Source: an uncultured Gemmatimonadales bacterium (GTDB taxonomy: Bacteria; Gemmatimonadota; Gemmatimonadetes; Longimicrobiales; Gaopeijiaceae). Taken from it: 64,000 bases of DNA. Below, one piece after another: positions 1 to 8,078 of the stretch. Made by a program: the position numbers and the translations under genes. Each line of letters opens with the position of its first letter. The stretch's first letter is position 1. The stretch spans positions 41,131 to 105,130 of the forward strand of contig CALFPJ010000082.1 in NCBI GenBank assembly GCA_937919655.1. Direction: 5' to 3'. Under the pieces are notes generated by a model. That model searched no databases and was not told where the DNA came from. It saw only the letters and a list, made by a program, of their open reading frames with translations.

Positions 1-1312
1 CCTCTCAGGATCCTCAGCATCGTTGTCGTCATCGTGCTGCTGATCGCTTGCGCGAACCTGACCACGCTCCTCTTGGCCCGTGGAGCGGTGAAAAGTCCAG
101 AGATGGCGCTGCGGCGTGCGATTGGCGCGTCGCGGTGGGAGCTCGCGAGGCCGCAGATGATCGAAAGCCTGATTCTGGGCGCCCTCGGTGGCGCCGTGGG
201 GTTGGCCTCCGCCATGTGGGCGGGCCCGCTCGTGGTGTCTGCGCTCACCCGCGGAAGCGGCAACGCAGCGGTGAACTACGAATTGAACTGGGTGCTCGTA
301 TCGACCGCTGGCTTGGCCGGCGTCCTCGCCGCCGGCATCTCGAGCTGGATTCCGGCGCTTCGCATGATGCGAGCCGATCCCGCCCATCACATGGGCGCTC
401 GCAGTCGTCGAGAACGTGCTCGTCAGCGGATTTGAGTCCAACTCGAGTGCGACGGTCGATGGCGAGTCCACCATGTTCGATATGAATGCGGTGAGCCCGA
501 ATTTCCTGGAGACCATGGGCATCGAATTATTATCTGGGCGCATGGTCAACGAATCTGACGGCCCGGAGGCACCGCGGGTCGCCGTGATGAACGAGACAGC
601 GGAGCGTACGCTCTTCGGGGGCCGCGCCGTCGGTCGGACCTTCACCATGAACGAGCGCGAGATCGAAGTCGTGGGCGTCGTGAAGGACACCAAGTACTCA
701 AGCCTGAGAGAGGTCGTGAGTCCGGGCTTCATCGACTCATGGCAACAGCGTCCTGGCGGGCTTTATAGGGTGAACTTTGCGGTGCGCAGCACTCGCTCGA
801 CGGGAGAGCTCGAGCCCATCATCAGAAGCCTCATCGCCGACGCGGATTCGCGCCTGCCTGTCACTCGTTTCCGCTCGCAGGGCGACGAACTCGAACTCCA
901 GGCCGCGAAAGAACGCGTCTTTGCGCAGTTGCTCACCTTGTTCGGTGGCTTCGCACTTCTGCTCTCGTGCATCGGCCTGCACGGAGTGATGTCCTTCTCT
1001 GTCGCGCAGCGTCGCAGTGAGATGGGGGTGCACCTCGCGCTTGGCGCGGCTCCCCTGTCAATCATCGGGATGATCCTCCGCCAAGTCATACGCCTGACTG
1101 CGGGCGGCCTGGTAATCGGACTGTTGGCTGCGCGTCAGGTGAGTCCTCTCATAGACTCGATGCTCTTCGGCGTCGAACCAGGTGATGCCCACACGATGGT
1201 GACGGCCGCTTTACTCATGGCCGTGGTGGCCTTGGGTGCGGGATTCTTCCCGGCGTGGTGCGCGTCGCGCGTGGACCCGCTCAAGTCGCTGGTGCCGAGC
1301 GGGGGGAGTTGA
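1..1312 (+). pseudogene. Broken MacB/FtsX-type permease (ADOP-like), 5' end outside window
   Basis: Two pieces in different frames make one damaged duplicated permease. The first is open from base 1 to 435 and carries transmembrane segments of an FtsX domain ending in the usual PALR-x-x-RADP motif. The second becomes recognisable near base 395, runs to 1312, and holds the end of a periplasmic MacB-like domain (NAVSPNFLETMGI) and a final four-helix FtsX domain. The helix and roughly 70-90 residues that normally join these halves are absent and the frame changes at about 380-405. A deletion with frameshift therefore best explains it. Intact relatives are about 800 residues and common in Acidobacteria and Gemmatimonadota. 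The family belongs to ABC-type lipoprotein/macrolide export systems. No ATPase gene is seen downstream. An assembly error is the alternative. Confidence 0.75.
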
Positions 1313-1368
1313 TTGTAGCGGCCCGCGCGACCTCCGACGTTTGGTGCTGGGGCGCCGACCACGTCCGG

Positions 1369-1402
1369 AAAAAAGGCGGGTCCGGGCTAAGCCCGGACCC
1401 GC
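1369..1402 (-). terminator. Rho-independent terminator of the Hsp20 gene
   Basis: A perfect 12-bp stem (1376-1387 with 1391-1402) closes a 3-base loop. On the minus strand it is followed by six T residues (plus-strand A at 1369-1374). It lies 36 bases after the Hsp20 stop codon. Confidence 0.85.
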
Positions 1403-1437
1403 TTGCTCGCGCTGGGCGCTGAGCCTCAGGGCGAGGC

Positions 1438-1893
1438 CTATCCCTTCGCGATCTCGATCTTACGTCCCTTTGCTTCGGGCGCCTTTGGAAGGTGCACCGT
1501 CAAGATCCCATACTCGAAGCCAGCAGTGATGTCTTCGCTCTTGATCGTCCGCGGCAGCGTGAACGAGCGGCTGAAGGTGCCGTAGCGACGCTCCCACAGG
1601 TGGCAACGGCGCTCATCGTCGCCCTCCTTACGCTCTTCGATCTTCTCCCCGCTGATCGTGAGCACATTGTTCTCGAGTTCAATGGAGATGCCGTCTTCCG
1701 GCATCCCCGGAATCTCTGCTGTGAGGACGAGCCCTTCCTTGGTCTCCGACACGTTCACGAGTGGCGCCCAGGCACCTGCTCGGTCCTGGGCAGGAGCGTC
1801 GTCAAAGAAGCGGGAGAGCCGATTGGATACCTCTTCCAGGTCGCGCCACGTGGAGTAGGCCGGATTACGAAGTGTGTACTTGGTGATGGCCAT
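1438..1893 (-). CDS. Hsp20 / alpha-crystallin family small heat shock protein
   Basis: A 151-residue small heat shock protein, an ATP-independent holdase that binds unfolding proteins in the cytoplasm. The alpha-crystallin domain covers roughly residues 45-150 and includes LVNVSETKEGLVLTAEIPGM, the ELENNVLTISGEK strand and the conserved GILTVHLPK near the C-terminus. The start at 1893 is chosen because the family sequence begins at MAITKYTL and a GGAGG ribosome site lies about 9 bases upstream. An in-frame extension to 2121 exists but has no family similarity. The gene stands alone with its own terminator. No CIRCE inverted repeat was seen upstream. Confidence 0.93.
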   Translation of the reverse strand: MAITKYTLRNPAYSTWRDLEEVSNRLSRFFDDAPAQDRAGAWAPLVNVSETKEGLVLTAEIPGMPEDGISIELENNVLTISGEKIEERKEGDDERRCHLWERRYGTFSRSFTLPRTIKSEDITAGFEYGILTVHLPKAPEAKGRKIEIAKG

Positions 1894-2145
1894 GCTAGCC
1901 TCCGAATAACTTGATAGTTGGGTTGGAAACCGCTCAGGGTGGCAACTCGATAGGGAGCACCATCGGAGAGAGGTTCGTGCACACATCAGATATGCAAAGT
2001 GTGTGCCGCTCAGGAGAGCCGTCCTGCCTGCCAAAGTGAACGGCTCCAACGGCTTACAGGCACAAACTCCTGCCATTTCAGCAAAACTGAGCGATCCAAC
2101 CTGCCGAATCGGCAAAGGCACGCGAAGTGCCCGAGGCGGGCGCCG

Positions 2146-3063
2146 TCAGTCCCGAGTCCGGACCATCTCCAACGCGAGCCGGGCCGCGCCGAGCGGCGGG
2201 TCCAAAGCCCGATCAAGCAGCTCCACGGGGAGGCTCGTCAGCGCTTGTGCCAGCGATGCCCGGAGCGGTCCCCCCTGCCAAATCAGGCCACCCCATAACG
2301 CGAGCTGGGTGGGCTCCGCCCAAGGCCCAGAGCGATGGACCACGGAACTCACGTGTCGCCGGAGCGCCTCAGTCGCCCGCGCCACCACATGGCGCGCCGC
2401 CGGGTCTCCGGCGGCCGCAGCCTCGACAACGAGTGGCGCAAGACCTGCAATCTGGGACTTGGTGGCCGCGCCCGCCCATGCAATCAGCTGGTCCGGGCCC
2501 GCGACGCAGGCATGCGCTAGAGCCACGTCCCGCAGAGCGGTGACGGGCCCACGGCCGTCCTCGCCGTGAGCCACACACCGAAGGCACTCGACGCCGATCC
2601 AGTGTCCACCACCCTCGTCTCCGAAATGCTGCCCCCAGCCGCCGACACGGTATTCGACACCGGTGCGGTCACGCGCCCACGCGATCGAGCCCGTACCCGC
2701 GATGAGCATCACACCCGGCCCGCCGCCGAAGGCGTCTGCAAACGCTGCTTCCACGTCCGTCCCGACCGTGATGGTGTGGGCCAGGCCGGCGGACCGGAGG
2801 ACATCGGTCATGGCCACCCGAGCGTCCGGCCGCCCTGCCCCAGCCAATCCCGCCCACAGGGCAGCACACGGGAGGTCGAGGCCGGCCCGCTCCGCGGCGG
2901 CCCTCGCGGCCTGGGTCACGGCCTTGAGCGCATCGGTCGGATTCGCCGCGGTTACGACAGCACCCGGACATTCGGCTCTCGCCACCTCTGTCCCCTGGGC
3001 ATCGAGAACGACAGCACGCGTGCTCGTGCCGCCACCGTCGACCCCGATGACGCACTCAGTCAC
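2146..3063 (-). CDS. MurK/NagK-like amino sugar kinase (BadF/BadG family)
   Basis: A 305-residue ASKHA-fold kinase. The N-terminal phosphate-binding loop reads GVDGGGTSTRAVV. A central GTDVEAAFADAF and AGTGSIAWARD supply the ADP and sugar contacts, and GGWGQHFGDEGGGHWIG is the signature of the GlcNAc kinase branch of the BadF/BadG/BcrA family. Enzymes of this type, such as clostridial MurK, phosphorylate MurNAc and GlcNAc after import. It starts at a GTG (3061-3063) overlapping the symporter stop by 8 bases, so the two are coupled. As the last gene of the salvage operon it is the expected cytoplasmic step. Substrate choice between GlcNAc, MurNAc and glucosamine cannot be read from sequence. 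Confidence 0.82.
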   Translation of the reverse strand: MTECVIGVDGGGTSTRAVVLDAQGTEVARAECPGAVVTAANPTDALKAVTQAARAAAERAGLDLPCAALWAGLAGAGRPDARVAMTDVLRSAGLAHTITVGTDVEAAFADAFGGGPGVMLIAGTGSIAWARDRTGVEYRVGGWGQHFGDEGGGHWIGVECLRCVAHGEDGRGPVTALRDVALAHACVAGPDQLIAWAGAATKSQIAGLAPLVVEAAAAGDPAARHVVARATEALRRHVSSVVHRSGPWAEPTQLALWGGLIWQGGPLRASLAQALTSLPVELLDRALDPPLGAARLALEMVRTRD

Positions 3064-4489
3064 GGGCGGGACCCGGTAGCATTCCCGCCAACCAGCCGGC
3101 TGCGAGCGTGACGCTGGCGCCCACCGGCACATACCAAGGCCACGCCATCATCCCTTTCATGAGCGTAACCGTCCCGATACCGACCACGATGCCGAAGATC
3201 GCCGCACGCTGCCCGGGCCGTTTCGTGAGGACACCAAGCGCGAATACACCGAGGAGGCCTCCGTAAACGAGCGCGGCCACCCCGAGTGCGACCTCGACCG
3301 CCGACGTGCCTTGTGACAGAGGGATAAACGTGATGGCCCCTCCGATGAGCAACGCCGCCCAAATGAGCGTGAAGACCTTCCCCGCCCGAAGTATGCGAGC
3401 CTCGTCATCCCGCGCGCCGACGAAGGGCGCCCAATAGTCGTACGCGCTCGCCGAGGCCAGCGAGTTGATCGACGAGGACAACGACGACATCGCTGCGGCG
3501 AAGACTCCAGCGATTAAGAGTCCCGTGACCCCGGGGGGAAGCTGTTCCACGATGAAGGTGGCGAAGATCGCGTCCGTGGAGTCGAAGTCCCTCCCACCGT
3601 AGAACGACCACAGCCCCAGCCCGAGCACCAAGAACACCATGAACTGGAAGATCACGACCACGCCGCTACCGATGAGCGCCTTCTGAGCCGACCGCTGATC
3701 TCGGCAGGTCAAGAGCCGCTGTACGATCAGTTGATCGGTTCCGTGCGAGGCCATCGTAAAGACCGCCCCGCCCAGCACGCCTGCCCAAATCGTGTAAGGC
3801 GTGGTGAGGTTCCACGAGAAATCGAGCACCTGCATTTTCCCTGCGATATCTGCACTGACGATCACCTCGGACCACCCGCCGGGAACAGCCATCTGAATCG
3901 CTGCAATGGCAACGATGGCCCCGACGAGGTAAAGGCTCATCTGCACGGCGTCGACCCACACCACAGCCTTAATGCCGCCGAAGTACGTGTAGATCACCGT
4001 GAGAACCCCGATCACCGCGATGGAAGTCGGATACGGCCAACCCGTAATCAGGGCCAAGGGGATCGCAGTAGCAAACAACCGCACCGAATCAGCCAAGAGA
4101 CGGGTCAGCATGAAAATGCCAGATGTGAAGCGCCGGGCGCCGAGCCCGAAGCGGGCCTCAAGGAGCGCGTACGCGGTCGTCAGTTCCCCACGGTAGTAGG
4201 CGGGCAAGAACACGAACGACACGACAATTCTGCCGGTCAGGTACCCGAGCGTGAGTTGCAGGAAGACCAGGCTGCCTGCGTAGGATACTCCGGGGACACT
4301 CAGGAAGGTCAACGTGCTCGTCTCGGTCGCGACGACCGAAAGCATGACCGCGACCCAGGGGAGCGAACGGCTCCCTAGGAAATAGTCCGTTCCACCTTTC
4401 TGGCCCCGCCCCAGCCACGCACCCCAGGCCGTGGTGGCCACGAGGTAGAGGACCAAGACAGCCAGGTCGAGCGTGGTGAAGCCGATCAT
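3056..4489 (-). CDS. Sodium:solute symporter (SSS family), probable amino sugar importer
   Basis: A 477-residue inner membrane protein with about 13 hydrophobic helices and the SSS-family N-terminus (YFLGSRSLPW followed by an ATETSTLTFLSVPG helix). It should couple sodium entry to solute uptake. Its place between cell-wall glycosidases and a MurK/NagK-like kinase suggests it imports MurNAc, GlcNAc or a related sugar. Family members also carry other sugars, amino acids or sialic acid, so the substrate is inferred only from context. The ATG overlaps the stop of the preceding chimeric reading frame by 4 bases (ATGA) and its own stop overlaps the kinase start. Length is normal and no damage is visible. 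Confidence 0.85.
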   Translation of the reverse strand: MIGFTTLDLAVLVLYLVATTAWGAWLGRGQKGGTDYFLGSRSLPWVAVMLSVVATETSTLTFLSVPGVSYAGSLVFLQLTLGYLTGRIVVSFVFLPAYYRGELTTAYALLEARFGLGARRFTSGIFMLTRLLADSVRLFATAIPLALITGWPYPTSIAVIGVLTVIYTYFGGIKAVVWVDAVQMSLYLVGAIVAIAAIQMAVPGGWSEVIVSADIAGKMQVLDFSWNLTTPYTIWAGVLGGAVFTMASHGTDQLIVQRLLTCRDQRSAQKALIGSGVVVIFQFMVFLVLGLGLWSFYGGRDFDSTDAIFATFIVEQLPPGVTGLLIAGVFAAAMSSLSSSINSLASASAYDYWAPFVGARDDEARILRAGKVFTLIWAALLIGGAITFIPLSQGTSAVEVALGVAALVYGGLLGVFALGVLTKRPGQRAAIFGIVVGIGTVTLMKGMMAWPWYVPVGASVTLAAGWLAGMLPGPARD

Positions 4490-5010
4490 GAACGGGTCTC
4501 TCCGAGGGTGGAGGTCGCCACTTCCGGGCCTTCCATGCGCCGCCCCTCGCTAAGCGTCACATATGCCTCCATCGCAAAGTAGGCCGGCAGCCCTAGGCCG
4601 CGAAGCAGCTCGGCCGTTCCCTTGTTGCGGTCGACTACCCGCTGCCAAAACTCCCGCGGGTCCGGTCCAGGGAATGGAGCCGAGTCCTTCTGGGACTCGT
4701 GCTTGAATATGGCCTGGATCTTTCGGCGAAGTTCCTCTTCAGACAAGGGCACCAGAACGATGGCCTCGTTCACGCTCCACTCCTGCCAAGCCCCTCGATA
4801 GAGCCAAAGTTCCGGCGGCGGCCCGTCGTACAGTCGGAGCGCGGCTTCAACGGCCTCGAGCATCGACGTGCCCGCCAGCCACCAGGGCAGTGAGCGCCCG
4901 CCGACGAAGAACTCACTAACCGGTGCCCCAGCCCGCCGCGACATCGCAAGGCCGATCGCAGCCGCAAAAACGAAGTACAGCCCGATGATCGCCCAATCGA
5001 GAAACGTCAC
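4486..5010 (-). pseudogene. Chimeric remnant: SSS symporter N-terminus joined to a NagB/LmbE-type C-terminus
   Basis: A 174-residue open frame that is not one normal protein. Residues 1-50 are the start of an SSS symporter (MTFLDWAIIGLYFVF, then FFVGGRSLPWWLAGTSM). From about residue 51 it becomes the tail of a glucosamine-6-phosphate deaminase/PIG-L protein, with the hallmarks LYRGAWQEW, VPLSEEELRRKIQAIFKH, SQKD and REFWQRV. The central symporter, the whole deaminase domain and the deacetylase catalytic part are missing. A deletion removing several kilobases between two neighbouring genes would create this. Starts (GTG, 5010) and stops still overlap both neighbours by 4 bases, so it may be translated as a relay. 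An assembly join is the alternative. Confidence 0.7.
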
Positions 5011-8000
5011 GGGTCGCGTCTCCGCACGGGCTGATCTGTGATTGCGAGTGCCGCCGCATCAGCGACAGCTCGGCGAAGGGGTACGTGTTTTTGGTTCTCA
5101 CGCGACGGATGGACCCGATTCGTCAGGAGGATGACCCACAGGTCGAGCTCGGGGTCCATCCATATGGAGGTGCCGGTATACCCGGTGTGCCCGAATGCAC
5201 GCTCCGTCACATAGTCACCCCCTGATGATCGCTCACCGGGGGTGTCCCAACCCAACCCCCGCGTCGACGTCTGGTCATACCGAGTGGTAAACATCGACAG
5301 GACCTCTGGATTTAGAATCTGCTGATCCGTGTCGCGCGCCACTGGGCACGGCTCACCGGGAACGGCTTCGGGAGAGCAAGACGGCGATTCACCGCGGTTG
5401 AGCATCATACGTGCAAACACTGAAAGATCCACGGCGGTGCTAAAGAGTCCGGCATGACCTGCGACCCCGCCCATCGCATCCGCGTTCTCATCGTGCACTC
5501 GGCCCCACACCAACTCGTTGCGCCAAGCGACGTCGACTTCGGTCGCGGCGATACGGGGCTTGAGCGACTGATCGGGTCGGTAACGAGTCTCCCGCATGCC
5601 AAGCGGATCCCATAGACGCGCCTGGAGCAGGTCGTCCAACGACCGTTGACTGACCTCCTCGATCACCCACGCGAGCGTCATGATGCCGATGTCGGAGTAG
5701 ATCGTCTCCAGTCCCGGATCCATATCAAGCGGTTCGTCGGCCGCGGCAGCCTTGTAGGCATCCATGCCTTCATGCTCGAAATACCACGTGCGGAACGGCG
5801 GCAGTCCGGTCCGATGCAGGAGCAGCTGCCTCACGGTGATCTGAGCCTTGCGAGCGTCGCCGCGAGACCACCAGGGCAGGTAGCGGATGACCGGCGCGTC
5901 GAGATCCAACAGCCCTTCGTCAACCAACATCATGGCCGCGCTGGTCGTCCCGACGACTTTGGATACGGAGGCCATATCCCAGATCGATGTCGTGGTCGTC
6001 GGACGGCCGCTTCCGTACGCGAGTTCCCCATACGCATCGAGTTTCACCAGACGGCCGTGTCGACCGATCGCGACCGTAGCTCCAGAGAACGCAGAATCTG
6101 CGACTCCCGCCCGGATGATCGAATCGATGCGGGCGAGGCCGCTCGTTGACATGCCCAGGCTGACCGGGTCGGCCACCGTTTGGTTTTGTCCAGGTACCGC
6201 GCCCTGGCCCGTCCGTGCCACGATGCCCGCAGCAACAAGTGGGTCGTCGACCGTGCGGGTGACCACGCGTGTCGAGGTCTTGGCTCGGTCGAGGCCGGCG
6301 CCCATTTCAAAGAGAGGAGGAATCTGAATCGGGAGCCGTCCCGAGATCGCTTCTTCACCAAAAATCGCGGCCACGGCGGCCCGCTGGGATACCTCGCGGT
6401 CTCCCCAGGCCACGAGGTAACTCGAAACATCCGGGAGCGCCCGAATCAGATAGGGACTCACGAAGGAGATCAACACCGTAGGCCGAAGGGCGGCACTTCC
6501 GTTCACCAACGTGGAGAACGACGCCGGCAACGCATCCGGGCCAGAGCCCGAGGACGTGTGAAGATAGACGCTGGCGATGACCCGGTCCGCACGCGCAACG
6601 ACCTCTCGAGCGGATTCGTACGCCGCAGCATCACTACGCTCGTCGAGACGAACCTCAATGGCGCCGGGCACCCGCTCCAAAAGGCCCGCGGAAAACGCGC
6701 GACTCGCCCACAACCAGGTCGACGGTGCGTAACGGACGTGCACCGTTTGACCCGGAGCGTCCACGTCCAGCGGCACCAACGACGCGTCGTCCCGAACCAG
6801 CGTCATCGACCGGGCTGCCACGGTATCGGCGAAGGCCAGGTGTGGTCCCGAGCCGACGACTTCGTCGACCGACTCCAGAGAGACAAATCGATTTCGGTGA
6901 AGCCCCACTTTGGCCTTCATCTCTAGAAGCTTGCGGGCCGAGTTCTCGAGCCGCTGTCGAGAGATCCTGCCGGTCTCGACCGCGGTCATCACTGCCCCGA
7001 TGGCTGCAGGAACGTCCTTGGGAGACAGAATGACGTCTGAACCCGCCTCGACGGCGCGCACGGACGCTTCACCCATGCCGTATGCGTCGGTGATCGCCCG
7101 CATGGTCATCGCATCGGTGAACAAGACGCCGTCGAAGGCCAGATCGGCCCGGAGAAGGCCCGTCATGATCTCAGGCGACAACGTGGCTGGCGGCCCATCA
7201 GCCCCGAGGATCGCGGGGAGCGACACATGCGCGGTCATGATCGCGTCCACGCCGGCCTGGATCGCGGCATCGAACGGGACCAATTCGACCGCATCAAGCC
7301 GCGCTCGGTCGGCAGTGATCACTGGAAGGCCCACATGGGAATCGACTGAGGTGTCGCCGTGCCCAGGGAAGTGCTTCCCTGTGGTGAACGCACCGCCCTC
7401 CTTCGCTCCTCTCACGAACGCCGAGCCCATACGCGCCACGAGTGCAGGATCGGCCCCGAAAGAGCGACTCGCGATGACTGGGTTATCCGGATTGTTGTTC
7501 ACGTCGAGCACGGGCGCGAACAAAAGGTGCACCCCACTCGCCCGTGCCTCGAGGGCAGTGATACGACCGTACTCAAACGCAAAGCGCTCGTCGTCGATCG
7601 CACCAAACGCCATCGTGGGAGGAAACGCCGTGCCGCCGCCCTGCGGGAGCATCGACGGGAGGGCATACGAACCGTTGATCCGCATCCCGGGCCCGCCGTT
7701 CTCGAAATCTGCCGTCACCAGAAGTGGGATCTTAGCCCGTTCCTGAAGGGCGTTCAGCTTCGCCACATAGGCGTGGGGGGTCCCGATAGAAGGAGACACA
7801 CCACCGATCTGATCTACGGTGACCCAGTGTTCGAGTGGCTCGAAGTCGGGACTGGTCGGCGACACATATCCGCCCGGGATCCACTCGATGACGAGCTGAC
7901 CGACGAGTTCTTCGAGAGTCAGCCCGCTCATCGTCTCCTCGACCCACTGTCGCGCGTCGGCGTCGAGGTCTGTGATGCGCCCGAAGGGCGTATGGATCAC

Positions 8001-8078
8001 CGTGGCGCGCTGACCGGAACACGCACCGAGAATAAGGAGCGATGCGAGTGCGAAGCCGAGCTTTCGATCAACGACCAT
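5007..8078 (-). CDS. Lipoprotein fusion of GH3 N-acetylglucosaminidase (NagZ-like) and AmiE-like serine esterase
   Basis: A 1023-residue two-enzyme lipoprotein. A signal peptide ends in LLILGAC (Cys20). Residues about 40-400 are a GH3 barrel with the NagZ signature KHFPGHGD (235-242) and DSH (246-248), whose His-Asp pair acts as acid/base, and the nucleophile Asp in LFTDAM (about 322). Residues about 400-600 resemble the GH3 C-terminal domain. Residues about 640-1020 are a class C beta-lactamase/esterase domain with SVSK (704-707), YSD (794-796) and a late HTG. In Bacillus, NagZ and the lactyl-peptide esterase AmiE are separate neighbouring genes; here both activities would be one polypeptide. 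The third residue of the Tyr motif is Asp rather than the usual Asn. It overlaps the GH3 gene upstream by 11 bases. Confidence 0.88.
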   Translation of the reverse strand: MVVDRKLGFALASLLILGACSGQRATVIHTPFGRITDLDADARQWVEETMSGLTLEELVGQLVIEWIPGGYVSPTSPDFEPLEHWVTVDQIGGVSPSIGTPHAYVAKLNALQERAKIPLLVTADFENGGPGMRINGSYALPSMLPQGGGTAFPPTMAFGAIDDERFAFEYGRITALEARASGVHLLFAPVLDVNNNPDNPVIASRSFGADPALVARMGSAFVRGAKEGGAFTTGKHFPGHGDTSVDSHVGLPVITADRARLDAVELVPFDAAIQAGVDAIMTAHVSLPAILGADGPPATLSPEIMTGLLRADLAFDGVLFTDAMTMRAITDAYGMGEASVRAVEAGSDVILSPKDVPAAIGAVMTAVETGRISRQRLENSARKLLEMKAKVGLHRNRFVSLESVDEVVGSGPHLAFADTVAARSMTLVRDDASLVPLDVDAPGQTVHVRYAPSTWLWASRAFSAGLLERVPGAIEVRLDERSDAAAYESAREVVARADRVIASVYLHTSSGSGPDALPASFSTLVNGSAALRPTVLISFVSPYLIRALPDVSSYLVAWGDREVSQRAAVAAIFGEEAISGRLPIQIPPLFEMGAGLDRAKTSTRVVTRTVDDPLVAAGIVARTGQGAVPGQNQTVADPVSLGMSTSGLARIDSIIRAGVADSAFSGATVAIGRHGRLVKLDAYGELAYGSGRPTTTTSIWDMASVSKVVGTTSAAMMLVDEGLLDLDAPVIRYLPWWSRGDARKAQITVRQLLLHRTGLPPFRTWYFEHEGMDAYKAAAADEPLDMDPGLETIYSDIGIMTLAWVIEEVSQRSLDDLLQARLWDPLGMRETRYRPDQSLKPRIAATEVDVAWRNELVWGRVHDENADAMGGVAGHAGLFSTAVDLSVFARMMLNRGESPSCSPEAVPGEPCPVARDTDQQILNPEVLSMFTTRYDQTSTRGLGWDTPGERSSGGDYVTERAFGHTGYTGTSIWMDPELDLWVILLTNRVHPSRENQKHVPLRRAVADAAALAITDQPVRRRDP

